Positions 10,696-22,410 of a stretch of 64,000 nucleotides of DNA are shown one piece after another. The notes beneath the pieces were generated by a model. That model ran no database searches and was not told the DNA's origin. It saw only the letters and a program-made list of their open reading frames with translations. The first letter of the stretch is position 1. Each line of letters begins with the position of its first letter. Source of the DNA: Ambrosia x helenae (taxonomy: Eukaryota > Streptophyta > Magnoliopsida > Asterales > Asteraceae); contig CM061231.1 in assembly GCA_030844895.1 (NCBI GenBank), positions 32,187,149-32,251,148 on the forward strand, given 5' to 3'. Both the position numbers and the translations under genes were made by a program.

Positions 10696-13600
10696 ATGAC
10701 AAATACAGATCGGAGTTTGTTAATGAAGCGAGACTAATAATTGTGTATGTTGGTCTAAATTGTCGAACTATATCTTATATAAATAAGTGTAATTTATATA
10801 AGTCAGCGAAATGTATAAAGTCTCATTTGATTTGAAATTACGGATAAAATCGATTGTGATCTTGTATTTGGATGTTGATTTTGGGATAATTGTAGCTGTG
10901 TTGTCTGGTTTGTACAAAAACAGAGGAAACTCTGCCCAAATTTTTATAAAATCAAACTGTAATGAATCGATATTGTTGCTTATTTTCATAAATAAATCCT
11001 CCCAAGTAGTTTGTATACAAAATGGAAACGTTTTTGACAAACAATTATTTGTAACAAAAAATACGATTCTCGAAAAATATTTCCAAAACAAATATATAAT
11101 ATATATCGAACGTCAAAGGTGTCTATTTTCAAAGGTTTTCGGTAACTAAACATTGTTTGGGTTGGGATTTAAAGGACCTGAATATTCGATTTATTTGGGA
11201 ATGATTTGTAAAGAGTAATGTTTTGAAATCATTAAAACATGTAGATTTGGGAAGGAAACGACAATTTTTATTGATCGGTTTTAATAACTACTAGTGGGGT
11301 GCCCGTGCATTGCGGCGGGTAACATAATATTTAGATTAGTGATTTTAGGGGTGTGAACAGGCCAATATTTTGGTTTGGAGCCATGACCAATACCAAATTT
11401 TCCGGTTAAGGTGTTTCAAAAGCCGATTGGTTTTGATTATTTCGGTTTTGGTCAATCAATATCTAAATGATCCAAGGCAGAGCCAAGGTCGGCTCGGCTC
11501 ATTCGTTTGGCTCGACTAACATCACACTTTTAGATTAGCATTATATACCTAGACAAAAACATACGGTTTCAAACTATGATGGATGAACTTCTTGAAATCA
11601 TTGTTATGAACTCTTGGGTTGCAAACAAATGCACTAAAAATTCGCAATTCTTAAAAACCAAATGTAGTAAAAAAGAATACAGTAACATGCTTATTATATT
11701 TGATGTTTAGAAATAACGATAAAAAAACAGAGAAAAAAGTAAAAATTAAAGGTACAACGAAGGAAAAAAAAAATAAGTACATCGGTCCTAAAGCACCTAG
11801 AAATAACAAAGCATGTATTTTTTTGTCCATCCCACATCGGTCCTAAAGCACATGTAACTTCAAGGTGAAGAACCCACCTTTACGTATTTAAAGGCTTGAA
11901 TGAATGTTTAGTTTCAAAACAATCATCTAGAATAACTTGCATTAGTAATTTGTATAATTGGTATTAAAAATTGTACATAAGGGCATATATGGAAAAAAAA
12001 AAGGGGTAAAAAATAGAGGATTATACTTGTGATTCTTGATATGCCATCTTAACTTTGACAATATGGACATATTTGCCCATGTCTCCCCATTTATAATGTA
12101 GTATAGATATAGATATAGATACTTGTATTTTCTCAAGGAGTATTTTTTTTAAAGTAATTGTACAACACAATGCGTTTATCCGACTTACGAGATGAGTTAC
12201 GGCTCGGGATGAGATATACGTTTCATAGTATTAATCCAGCATGGTTTGCACGCGAATAGTAACAAGTGCGCAACTTGGGTGCTATGTCGTATGTTGAACA
12301 TGATTAATTTAAGTCACGATCGGTTCGTCGAGTTAAAACAATTTAGGACTAGGTATATTTTAACTGGAAAATAATCTGGGCATATTTGTGTTAGATTGTC
12401 AAGGTGTCCTTTGTTAATAATTAGGGCACAAGGAAGTCAGCCAAGGCTTCGGGCTTTGTTTGCTAGCCATGCAAGGAAATTAAGGTGAGTTCATAACCCC
12501 ACTTTTTACTGTCTTATAAATGTTTTCGGGAGAAGACATGCTTGTTTTATGAAAACCCATAAATTTAAAGCGTGACAAAGTTTTGAGAAAATGTTTAAAG
12601 TTACAAATGCTTTTGTTAAGTCGTATATGGATTAAAGGGAGATGAAAAGTGTTGTGTGAGTTTCACGACCCAATTTTACTGTTTTGGTTTTGGGGAAAAG
12701 ATATGTTTTGTTAAAATGTTGTCTGTTGTCGGAATATGTTAAGTGACAGGATAGGTACTTAGGTTTGTTGTACACCACTTGGGGTGAGTCCTCGCTACTG
12801 TAACCATTTATTCATGTGTGTGTGTGAAATAAAAAAACTGAAGGAATATTTGGATAGTACTATTGGTGCCTGACAAAGCCCACCCCTAATCGATAGCGTC
12901 GATTATGTAACTGTGTATGCCATGGTGCACCTATTATGAACTAAGTTGTTATATTCCGAGAAACATCTAGCGGGGCATTACTTGTCTTGGTTTGGTTATG
13001 GGCTCAAGTAATTGTAGGAGATCGCTACTCTTTACATTAGTCACTGTTTGTGTTTATTTCTCACATGTCTGTTGTTAAAATGTTTGTTTTGTTTGTTTGA
13101 CCATTTCTTATTTTAAGTACGAACTTGGCGGTAAGATATACCGGGAAAAATGGTTTTCATAATGATATTTACGGATGTCCATTGAGGAATCCGAGGGCGA
13201 AAATAAATTACAAAAAGAAAGTTTTCAAAAGTTATTGAGGAATGCCTGACAAGGATTCCACGGGAATAAAATCTCATTTTGAATGTACTTGTTCAATTGA
13301 CAAGAACCTAATATATTTATTTTTATGGGGAGATAAATATACGGTAAAGTGAGTTGGGCCGAAGAATAAATAAAATGGAATACCCGGCGAGGATTCCAAG
13401 GGGACTTTTAAAATGTTTTTCTAAAATAGCATTTCGTGTAATGAAAATAAACTTTTTAAATTTTGTACGAATATTTTCCAAGTGATTTAAACCCAAAAAG
13501 GGTTTTATGAGAAATAAATGTAAAACCATGAACTCACCAGCTTTATGTTGACTTTTTAAGCATGTCTTTCAGGTATAGATATTGACAACGACACGGTTGG

Positions 13601-13743
13601 AAGTAAGCGATATCTTGGGATTGGAGACCCTATAAGGCTTAGTAAAGGCGTTCGAACCATGTAGAAGTCTTAGTTGAATTAATTCCGCTGCGTAGTAAAG
13701 GTGCCAAACATTCACAACCGACGGAAAAGTCAGGGTGTGACAC
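10696..13743. repeat. LTR-like remnant interrupted by a Helitron
   Basis: No coding region. The right end reads CAGGGTGTGACA (to 13743), a common ending for plant Gypsy LTRs. The text before it (about 13540-13580, with CTTTCAGGTATAG) also has LTR style. The left boundary is not found. A Helitron at 11293-12119 sits inside it. Confidence 0.35.
11293..12119 (-). mobile_element. Small non-autonomous Helitron, minus orientation
   Basis: Read on the minus strand, the element starts with TC in TCTATATCTATATCTATAC (from 12119) and ends with a GC-rich hairpin (CCCGCCGCAATGCACGGG) followed by a short spacer and CTAG at 11293-11296. The host bases are A before TC and T after CTAG, as expected for Helitron insertion between A and T. 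It has no Rep/helicase gene and is about 827 bp long. The 5' end is ambiguous by 6 or 12 bp because of a TCTATA repeat. Confidence 0.75.
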
Positions 13744-14329
13744 CAGTCAATGTAAAGGATCCCCTAGTCAAGCCAGTGTTCGACCCTAATGCTTTGCAAA
13801 GTTGAAAAACCAATATACGTATTTTCAACTTCGAAATGATTTTGTGGAACATCTGGCAACCCTAGATCTACCCTCTTGAGGAATCGGATTCAAGATGGTT
13901 TTTTCTGATATATGTTTTTAGTCTATTTTATTTTAAATTTATGCTTATTCACATTTTTTTATTTTAGGTTTAATAAGTGTAATTTTATTTTAGTTGTTCA
14001 TAATGTTAATTTAACGTTTCATTTTTTAATTAAAATGATTATTGTATTTAATATTTTTAAGGTAGTGCTTCAAAGTTATGATACTTTTACATTAGTGTCT
14101 TGATGCAGTAAATTACTGAAGTAAAGTGACAGCGCAAGATTTACGGAAATTGGTACCTATTGGTTGTGGCCCTCCTCTAAAGAGAATTACAAGTGTAAAA
14201 ACCAATGTAAGTGGGTAAAGACAAGTTTCATTTTTTTAAACGTAACTATAAGGGATCGTAAAATTAAAGTGAAACAACGAATTCTTTTTTTTTTTTTTTA
14301 TGAATTTTTATGGTTAATTATAGAGATAA
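13744..14329. other. Gene-free AT-rich stretch
   Basis: I see only short open frames and homopolymer runs, with no recognisable gene or element end. Confidence 0.4.
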
Positions 14330-14480
14330 AAGTCAGGGCTGGTCAGGTGCCGAACCAAGCTGCAAAAATTGTGCCCTTTAGCCTTAGTTTTAGGCCTTAA
14401 CGAAATAAATAATGTAAACTATTTTTTAAGTTACGATTAAGGTAATATTGAATTGATGGATCAAATTTTATTTCCTACTT
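14330..14480 (+). repeat. Dispersed repeat A, copy 1
   Basis: The block around 14398-14470, including GTAAACTATTTTTTAA, is clearly similar to 41320-41390 on the same strand. The two copies differ by substitutions and small indels. It is probably a fragment of a mobile element. Confidence 0.6.
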
Positions 14481-14483
14481 AGA

Positions 14484-14590
14484 TTGTAGTCTAACGGTAG
14501 AGGGAACAAACCTTCTTAGGAAAGGCTGGAGTTCGAATCCCACAAATGGTGAAAATATAAATGGGAAAGTGACAATTAATTTTTTTTTTC
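14484..14590 (+). mobile_element. tRNA-derived SINE-like head
   Basis: An A-box-like TAGTCTAACGG (14487-14497) and a B-box GTTCGAATCC (14531-14540) are separated by about 33 bp, as in tRNA genes and tRNA-derived SINEs. A proper acceptor-stem pairing is not evident, and a poly(T) run follows at about 14580. I call it a SINE head rather than a functional tRNA. Confidence 0.45.
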
Positions 14591-14653
14591 ATAACAAAAA
14601 TAAAGTTAAAAAGAAGTCAAAACTAACCAACCGGTAAAAAAGAAAAACAACTA

Positions 14654-14940
14654 AGGGGTTGTTTGGTATCATTAAGAGATTTGAATGGTTAAGTGCTGAA
14701 TCATTTAGTTTGACCTTTTAATGGTTAATATTCTTGTCCCACATTGGTAGAAGAGTCTCATTAAGGTTCAGCCTAGTTCAGTGCTTAATGATTCGGTGCT
14801 TAATAATTCAGCAACATCTCAAGTTTTAATGATTCAGCCTTAACCATTCCATTCAGAAGCTGAAACAAACGCGCTGCATGCTGAATCATTCAGCGCTAAA
14901 TGGTTCAGAGCCTTATTAAGAGGCTTGCCAAACAGCCCCT
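14654..14940. mobile_element. hAT-like MITE
   Basis: The terminal inverted repeats begin AGGGGTTGTTTGGTATC on the left and AGGGGCTGTTTGGCAAGC on the right (reverse complement). The interior is short (287 bp) and non-coding, with repeated TGAATCATT motifs. No clear 8-bp target duplication is seen, so the copy is probably old. Confidence 0.7.
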
Positions 14941-16036
14941 AAGTGTGAGCCCTCTTCATTTCATCTTCTTCATCATCTCTAGTCCTACATCCATTAATAA
15001 ACTTGCAATTTTTTTTCTCAAACAATTTATTTTCCTTTTTAATTCTTAGCATCTCTCAACATTTATTTACTTTCTGTTTTATATAAACTACCCTTCACTT
15101 TGATTAATAATTGATTAACAATTTTAGGCCTCAAACATATAAAAATCCATCAAATTAAGGGCATCACTGTTAAGAAAACTTAGATTGCCGGAATGTCAAT
15201 GTGCCCCCTAAAATTTAAGCATGGCCCCGCACCCATTAATGATCGGCCTTGATAAAAGTTTGTTAAATATAAGTACTAATGTATGAATATATATAGTAAA
15301 CACGTTTATAATTTTCTCTCATCTAAAAAGGTACTTATAATGTACTATCACGCTTACGTAGTTATCACCTCTCCATGTTAGTTGTCTCCATTTGACTTAA
15401 TAATGTATTAAACATTCCTATGGGCCATGTGACGGTGTTTATTTTATAGAAAGTCAATCAATACAACTGCACAAAACTTGTAGCAAACGTTATAATCATT
15501 TTAATCATTATGCTAATCATGGTTGACTATTTACGCTTAATGGCACATGACAATACATTTATGTGTTAGATTAATTGAATACTTAATTTGGTGAATAATC
15601 TAGTATGGCGCTGGTTGATTATTCAGGTCTCAAGTAACCGTAAAACTATAACTGAAACGAACATATTTAGAATCCGTAGTAAATATAAAGCAATGTCATA
15701 AACCTTATTAAAGGATTATCACTTTGACTTAAAAATGTTTATAAACATGAACCTTTTTCATGATAATATGTTGCTTAAGCTATGATTTAGCTTTTAGTCA
15801 CAAGCAAAAACCTTGACTGTCCAAAGGAATCGAATTCAATTGGAGATTATGAAAACGTGTTTAGTCTATAAGAGGACACTCACTGTAGGAATCCCTAGGT
15901 AAGCATAACTGGTCTCTCGGTTAATTCAGATTTATACGCTATGTTTGCCTGTGCAGAAAACCCAGTGTACAGGCATACACCCTTCTAGATTGCACGTGTT
16001 CTCTCACATCGATTTCAACACTTTGAAGGGATGAAA
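14941..16036. other. Gene-free AT-rich stretch
   Basis: I find no gene, tRNA or clear element terminus here. Confidence 0.4.
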
Positions 16037-16916
16037 AATTGGGTCTGTTTGGTATGGGGTAATGGAATCAACGAGGGAATGGAATGGAGAAGGTAATGGA
16101 ATGGACAAGGGAATGAAATGGATGATTACTATTCTATGGTCTTGTTTGGTTACACATAAGAATTGAATGAATCATTAATTTGTATTGTTTGGTATGAAGG
16201 AAAAGACAAAGGAATAAAATCAGCGGTGGTGGTAGTGGTTGTCAGTGGTGGTGACGACGATGGGTGGTGGTGGTGGTCGGTGGTGGTGGTGGGTGGCGAC
16301 GTCTGGTGGTAATAGTAACGGTGACGGTGGTGGTGGTCGGTGGCGGCGCCTGGTGGTGATAGTAGTGGTGACGATGCTGGTGGTCGGTGGCGGCGGGTCG
16401 GGACAAGGAGTGACGGCAACGGTTGATGATGATGGTCGGTGGGTGGCGATGATCGGTGACGAAGAGTGTCGGTGGTGGCGGTCGGTGCTAGGTGGTAGTT
16501 AGTGGGAGTGGAGGTGGCGGTTGGCGGTGGTCAACGGTGGTGGTGGTGGTCGGTGATGGCGGTAGTCGGTGGGTGGTGGTGGTCGGTGACGAGAGTGGCG
16601 GCGGTGGTCGGTGGGTGGCGCCGGTCGGTGGTGGGTGGCGATGGCGGTGGTCGGTGGTGGTGGTGGTCGGTTGGCGCTACTGGTAGAGGTGGGTGGTGGT
16701 AGTGGTTAGTGGTGATGAAGGGTGACAGAGGGAAAGGAATGGAAAAAAAAAACAGGGGGGTTGGATGGAATGAATATGGGGGTTTTTAGAAGGAATGAAA
16801 TGGAGGAGGTAATGGATGATTCCATTACCTTGACCAACCAAACACCTTTTTTTTTCATTCCATCGTAATGCTCCATTCCATTCCGCCTCTCATTCCTGCG
16901 TACCAAACGCTACCTT
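16037..16916. mobile_element. Terminal-inverted-repeat element with a GGT-rich core
   Basis: The left end (GTCTGTTTGGTATGGGGTAA) and right end (TACCAAACGCTACC) form a roughly 25-40 bp imperfect inverted repeat with TTTGGTA and GGAATGGAAT blocks. The middle (about 16215-16715) is a degenerate (GGT/GGC)n repeat. This explains several long Trp/Gly/Val-rich or His/Thr-rich open frames on both strands, which are not genes. Confidence 0.6.
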
Positions 16917-17370
16917 AGTAAAAAACAAGGGTAGAGGATTAACCCAAAAATATCTAGCATGCTCCAAAGTGTAGACCTTTTCTCCAAGTGAAAACACCCC
17001 TCAGTGCCCAAGATGAAGAAATAAATAGACATGTAGGGGAAAAGAACGAGAGGTGACAAATGAAAAAAGTTAGTGGAGCAATTAAACAAATAAACACAAG
17101 TAAGGTCAAGTATAGGTTCTTAGTTATAGTCTAGGTCATTTTACTAATAACCTAGTTCCTTATAACCATGTCTCTGATGGGGAGTTTTTGGTTGGGGTTC
17201 TTGGGCCGGTTTCCCTTCGGGCTGGGGTGTGTGTGGGCCTGCTGGGTGTTTTGGTTGTGGGGTTGGGTTTGTGGCTTTGTTATTTTGTTTTATAAAAATG
17301 TTTCATGTTTTATAAACTTTTTTATTATAAGCTTTAGAATTTTTATATCAAGAAAGTATGAAATTCATTA
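16917..17370. other. Gene-free stretch
   Basis: The open frame at 17168-17530 starts in a GGT/TTG-rich segment and runs into the trinucleotide repeat. I do not support it as a gene. Confidence 0.4.
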
Positions 17371-17377
17371 TTGTTAC

Positions 17378-17468
<91 letters not shown>

Positions 17469-17519
17469 GCTGCTGCTGCTGCTGTTGTTATTGTTATTGT
17501 TATCATTGTTATTATTATG
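17371..17519 (+). repeat. Compound trinucleotide repeat ATT, then GTT, then GCT
   Basis: About 18 TTA/ATT units change abruptly to about 13 TTG units, then about 5 CTG units, then back to mixed TTA. All three blocks stay in one 3-bp register with one position changing at a time. Every frame is open, giving long spurious open frames on both strands. Confidence 0.95.
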
Positions 17520-18971
17520 ATTATTATTAATATATATATATATATATATATTATTAAGAACTTTTGTATAGAAATTAATAACCTTGTAATATCTAAAATG
17601 ATAAGTAATTTGTATAAATGAAAATGGGACATAATGAATAAAAATGAACTTTTTATTAAAAAAATTGAGGAAAAATTACATGAGGTTACACATGAGTCAG
17701 GTGTGCATTCTTTAGCTGTCTTGGAGCCTTCACCTATCAGGGTCAAGCCTTTTATGTGTTATCTAGTGATGAGAGCATGGATATCGATCAGTTATCTTCG
17801 TCTCATCATTCTTTTCCATAAAGTAGCAACTGGGGTTCCCCACATGCGACCTATATTGAGGTCGACATAGAGGAGGAAGAGGATGTGGGTGAGATAGGGC
17901 ATTTTACTAGGCCCTTGTGCCATGCTAAAGGAGTGCTTGGTGATGGGTCCTCTGGCCAAACTTTTAATGTTGAAGAGCTTACTAGGGGGAGTTTCATGCG
18001 CCTTTGGAGCGCGGGTCAGTAGAGCTTACTGGCGCGTTCACTCAGGACCCCCACCTCTGGTGTGTTAACCCTTACTAACTTCAAATATAGGCAGGGGGTG
18101 GAATGCCTTTCAACAGGATAACTAGTTGAGTATGAGAGATAGGAGACAAAGAAGCTGCGGGATGCTGAGTGGTGGGCGACCACTTATACGCAGAGAAAGT
18201 GAAGGTAATGAAACACCTTGCAAGGCACGAGGTGGATTGAAAACTTTCATGTGAATGAACTAATCAGAATGATCTCCATGAGTCTGGTCTGGAGATGTTG
18301 TGCCTCAGGGATGTGATTAAGGCTCGGGATGTTAGCCTGGCCTTCCCTCATGAAAATTTGAAGTTTTGGGAACCTAAACTTATTGTGCGCAATGAGAAGA
18401 TTGTGGAGCTGCAGACAACGACATGCAGCTTGGTGGATGAGCGCAATCCTCTTCAAGAGAAAATGACTGATTTAAGTGACAAGGTGCTCGAAACTGGTTA
18501 TTTACGTAGTGCATACCTGAGGTGAGCGCCTTTATCTTCCTTTATTACCTTATTTTACTTTACTAAGTGTTGATCTCCTTTTAATTGGTTATTTTGTAGG
18601 TTGCTCATCATCTGAAATCTAATTAGATCACGCGTGAAGCTGTGGGTACGCTGACAGTTGCTTCCAAGCTTGTGGGGCGCAATGAGGGCTTTTTGGAGGG
18701 AGACCAGCAAGCGAATGATGGTAAAGCGGTTGAAGACTTCGCCTTATATGCCTTGGATGTTGAAATTACTTGGAAGGAAAAGTCTCGCCAGTTTGATGAG
18801 CTTGAGTATCCCATGGTATATTTCATTGTCAGCCACGCCCAAAATCCAAACCTTGAGGAGCTGCAAGACACTCTCCGTAAGGCGGGTGTCGATCATGCTG
18901 CTATTGCGCGCAAAGGCGGAGATATGTTGGTTGGGACGTAGTCCCGGGACATCAGTCTTTTTTCAGTTGTG

Positions 18972-18998
18972 TATATATATATATATATATATATATAC
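18972..18998. repeat. (TA)n microsatellite
   Basis: A short TA run just after the open patch ends. It may mark one edge of the insertion that follows. Confidence 0.8.
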
Positions 18999-19004
18999 AT
19001 AGTT

Positions 19005-19828
19005 TTTTGAGTGACATCAATGTTTTTTTATGGTGACTACATTAGATCTAACCCAATTCTAGTTAAATGAGCTCAACTCTAATTTTTAAGTAGAAAAAAA
19101 TATAACCTTTTACAATTCCACTCCACTATTTAGCCCATTAGGGGGGAAGGGACGCTTATAGGATTCACTTTCACTTAACTGATTTCAACCAATCATGTAG
19201 TGCCACATCACTTCACTGATACATTTTTTTGGAGGCAGCACTCCACTAATTCTTTTATTTATTTTTATTTAAATTCAAATCTTAATTTTTGTTTTTTTAA
19301 TTCACACGGTTTTACCACCAAACGGTCAGATTTCTCATAAACCGTCCTACCAACACGATCAAAAATAATTATGTGCATTAAAATCGGTTTCATCTAACCG
19401 TCAGAAATATTGAATTTCACATGCAATATGGTTGATAATTTTTTGTATATAAACCATTATACTACGGTGGTGAAAACACAGTTCAATATCAACAAAACCC
19501 ACACCTTCAAAATGACTCGTTGGACCGAAAATGAAGAAATGGTCCTGGTCGTGTGCGTTAAAGACGCATAAAACGACCAATCATTGCAACGCCAACCCCA
19601 TAGGGGCTCAGGGGGCTCATAAGGCCATCGAATTTATATTATGTGTTTTTTTTATTTTTTAATGACGATGTTTTTATCATTGTATAATATTTTTATTATG
19701 TGATCAACCTTACTTGACCCGAACCGTCAAACCGACCCACCCGAAAATATTTATGTCGGTTCTATAAAATTAGAATGTCTAAAATAGTGACATCATTGGA
19801 AAAAAAAAATTCTGGATCCGCCACTGAT
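19005..19828. mobile_element. Insertion in the gag-like pseudogene, ending in GGATCCGCCACTG
   Basis: This block separates two coding patches of the pseudogene. Near-direct repeats AGTGACATCA occur close to both ends (about 19008 and 19785). The right end GGATCCGCCACTG is the reverse complement of a terminus CAGTGGCGGATCC, similar to the left end of the MITE at 41522. Exact ends are not certain. Confidence 0.45.
19512..19571 (+). pseudogene. Myb/SANT-like start fragment, PIF/Harbinger ORF1 type
   Basis: A 19-codon frame starts with MTRWTENEEMVLV. This is the opening of the trihelix/SANT-like DNA-binding protein that PIF/Harbinger elements carry beside the transposase. It stops after VKDA. The ATG context and upstream leader look natural, so this is a truncated copy and not a chance match. 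I am moderately sure. Confidence 0.5.
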
Positions 19829-20289
19829 TGCGCGTGGCATGGGTGCTAATGCTGAAGCATCAGCCAACTTTGATGAAAAGGAGCCAGAGGCAAGTGAACA
19901 TGTGGATTTTTCAGGATCCGCGGAGGAGTGGGATGATCCTCCTATGAACAAGGTCGCCTAGTTTACATTAAGCCTGTGCGCCTCATGTTTCCAATTTTTT
20001 TATTTGGAATGTAACCCTTTTGCGACACCGTTAGGGGTGGCTGGTATATGACATGAAATTTTTGTTATCATGATTTTAAACTTGTGGGTTAGTGTTAGTT
20101 GTATTAAACTTGTGTTAGTTATAATATGTCAGCGGCGGTAGTGGATTACTTGTATGGAACTTGTGGGTTAGTGTTAGTGAGTTTATGTGACACTCGACAA
20201 ACTCATGTTATTACTTTTTAAAATCATATAAGTCTACCTTAGCAAAACATTCATTAAAACTTACTTAACGGGATTAGTTGAGTCGGTAT

Positions 20290-20408
20290 GATGATTCGGG
20301 GAACATCGGGAGTCGGTCTACACACAATGTCCAAGGGTTGGTGATTCGGAGGATCACCGGGTAGGAACGCGCACAATATCTATAGTTTGATGATTCGGGG
20401 AATCATCA
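20290..20408. repeat. Three related hairpins at about 50-bp spacing
   Basis: Units at 20290-20307 (4-bp stem), 20340-20358 (6-bp stem) and 20388-20408 (9-bp perfect stem TGATGATTC, loop GGG). All share the core GATTCGG. The stems differ in sequence yet still pair. Confidence 0.75.
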
Positions 20409-20722
20409 GGGAAACGTACAGATAGACACAAGTCTTGAGTCCCATGGTTGGTGAATTTACATAATTGGGGGTAACTTATCAAGTATACTATGTTCTACAA
20501 TCAATTAACAACTTGTGAATACGTGTATATGTGAATTGGTATGATAATATATGTTCCAAGTGTCATTTTGGGTCGTTGGGACGAATGGGAGACATTATTT
20601 CTCATTCTCACCTATGAAGTGGCGATTGAGAGACATAATTACTCATTCACGCCAACGAAGGTGCATATGAACAAGGTTTCTAATTCTCACCTATGATGGT
20701 GCGAATGAGAGACAAATTTCCC

Positions 20723-20746
20723 ATTCGCACCATTGAAGGTGCGAAT
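20723..20746. repeat. 9-bp-stem hairpin ATTCGCACC
   Basis: ATTCGCACC, loop ATTGAA, then GGTGCGAAT. It is the last of a set of degenerate CATTCGCACC/GGTGCGAATGAGA units running from about 20595. Confidence 0.8.
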
Positions 20747-20930
20747 AAGAAAATACTATATAAGCATCTTTTTGCCTCATTTTCATCATTTCACAACCCT
20801 AACTCGCCCCCAAGTGCTCTCTTACAAACCCCAACCTGTAGAAACGAGTTTTTTGCCCTCATTAAAAAACATAGTCAAATTCTACCGCCAACAAAGGAAA
20901 ATATACCAGCAGGTATCATTCGAAATTAAA

Positions 20931-21469
20931 GCCTACAAAAAGGCACTTGGAGTTCTACCTAACACGGAAAAACTGAAATCAAACAAACCTTGAGAAAGAA
21001 TCCACCCATGTCATAACACATGGAATAAATTTTATTAGCAGCATGTTCATGTTGTCTCTCCCACATTGCCTTTGCTTTCTCCACATTAGTCTTCACATTC
21101 TCTTATCAAAATCTACTCAACGGAAAGAAAACACTATCTAATCTCTATCAACTTAAGATTCGTAAACCGTACCCAATTCATACATCTAATTTCTTGATTC
21201 ACAAACATGTTCTTTATGATCTCATAGTAATGATCACAAGAACATAAACTATCCAATATCTAAAAAGTTCCAATATTGATTAACAAACTACCTATAAAAC
21301 AACACCTAAAAATTAGATAATAATGATTTTACTCCAAATAAAGGTGCTTTAAATAAAACATAAAAACAATACTAAAACATGTTGACCTGTAATAGATATA
21401 AAGATTAAGGTTAATATAAGGTTAATGACTGCAGTTTGGTCAAACGTTAAACTTACTATAGTTGAGAAA
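20931..21469. other. Gene-free AT-rich stretch
   Basis: No gene or element end recognised. Confidence 0.4.
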
Positions 21470-21790
21470 TCATATTGATTTGAACTTCCGGTGGAGCAAA
21501 TGCGGGAGACTCAACAAAGTGCAAGTTTGCATCACTAAGCACAAAAACAAATCAGAACCATATAAAAATATTTTTATATATCAATCATAAAAATTGCCAA
21601 CAATACCAACCCGGCAAGTTTTTGGGCTAGGTAAAGGAAAGGCTTCTCAAAGTTGTAGTTACTCTTTGCTAATATCTCATAATACTGCAAGTTTTTCTTT
21701 CTGTGAAAATTAACTTGTTTTGCTTTCACTTGACGGTTCTTCACGTCAACCTTGTTTCCACATAGTATAATCGGGATGTTCTCGCATACC
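21470..21790 (-). pseudogene. Ran GTPase gene fragment, two exons
   Basis: Minus-strand exon 21611-21790 encodes VCENIPIILCGNKVDVKNRQ and continues through KSNYNFEKPFLYLAQKLAG. After a short intron with GT-AG ends, 21470-21534 encodes DANLHFVESPAFAPPEV. This is the C-terminal half of Ran, the small GTPase of nuclear import and export. The G4 motif NKVD is intact. In the G5 motif the usual SAK reads LAK. The N-terminal half with the P-loop and switch regions is missing, since sequence upstream of 21791 is intron-like, and the C-terminal acidic tail is not seen. Because the intron is kept, this is a genomic DNA duplicate and not a retrocopy. It is probably non-functional. Confidence 0.85.
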
Positions 21791-21951
21791 CTATAATAAA
21801 TTTCACCGACAACTAAATGTCTAAAATACCATTCGACAACACTTTTATATAGCAAACAAAATCTTGCAAGAATAATGTGAACAAACAGAATCTTTTAAAG
21901 TTTAAACACAACCTGCAAAGCTCACGGTGCTAGATGGGAAAATAAAATTAA

Positions 21952-21993
<42 letters not shown>
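21952..21993. repeat. (AAT)n microsatellite
   Basis: A run of about 14 AAT units. A shorter AAT run sits at 22391-22410. Confidence 0.95.
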
Positions 21994-21994
<1 letters not shown>

Positions 21995-22390
21995 GGGCTA
22001 GGATCAAATACACAGTGAAAGAAAAATAGGAAGTCGTAGGAAGGGTATCAAACGGATTCCGATTGAACTCATTCAAGTGGCATTGGAATCGTCTTATCGA
22101 ACCCTATGATCTTAATTTTTAGGTTTTTCATTTTTTGGATTTTTAGCTTGTCGTTCTTAGAATTTTTGTTATATTATTGTGTCTTTTATGTAGCATTGTG
22201 TCTTTTTCTTATTTTCATCATTGTGTTATTTTTACAATTCATTGTGTCTTTTTTCTTCAGCATTATGTTATACTTTTTTAGCATTGTGTTATATTTTGTG
22301 GCGCATTGTATCATATTTCTTTACGTATTGTGTTTTTTATCATTCTCGATCTTCTCATTTTTGTTACACTATGTATGATAACTTGACCCA
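21995..22390 (+). repeat. Dispersed repeat B, copy 1
   Basis: The segment around 22030-22140, including TCCGATTGAACTCA, matches 32230-32350 on the same strand. Both continue into a T-rich tail with repeated CATTGTGT motifs. It is flanked by two AAT runs. Element type unknown; the 90-codon hydrophobic open frame at 22106-22378 is a product of the T-rich sequence. Confidence 0.65.
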
Positions 22391-22410
22391 ATAATAATAA
22401 TAATAATAAT

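Larger units (their letters stand above)
17640..19962 (+). pseudogene. Degenerate gag-like gene with one intron remnant, interrupted by an insertion
   Basis: Several frame-broken coding patches lie in order. They are 17865-18020 (acidic, then a patch ending RLWSAGQ), 18250-18523 (helical, charged), 18609-18940 (with SKLVGRNEGF and ELQDTLRKAG) and 19833-19962 (acidic end EEWDDPP, then a stop). A GT-AG pair (18523 and 18600) fits an old intron. The style matches the coiled-coil gag-like genes carried by plant Gypsy elements, but I recognise no named domain with certainty. Frames do not join, stops intervene, and about 0.9 kb of unrelated DNA separates the last two patches. Confidence 0.45.
19970..20930 (+). 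repeat. LTR-like region with a hairpin ladder and TATA box
   Basis: No gene. The region has repeated hairpin units (20290-20408 and about 20595-20746), a TATA-like TATATAA at about 20757-20763 and a CA-rich leader after it. This suits the U3/R part of an LTR. Outer boundaries are not identified. Open frames at 20693-20993 lack domains. Confidence 0.45.

Noticed and set aside
14484..14550. Functional tRNA gene
   Set aside because: A- and B-box-like motifs exist, but I could not pair an acceptor stem or anticodon arm; a SINE head is more likely.
16150..16702. Long Trp/Gly/Val-rich or His/Thr/Pro-rich open frames on both strands
   Set aside because: They are translations of a degenerate (GGT/GGC)n repeat inside a transposon; all frames lack stops for compositional reasons.
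17168..17746. Open frames with poly-Tyr/Cys, poly-Ile/Val and poly-Thr
   Set aside because: They are translations of the ATT/GTT/GCT microsatellite in different frames.
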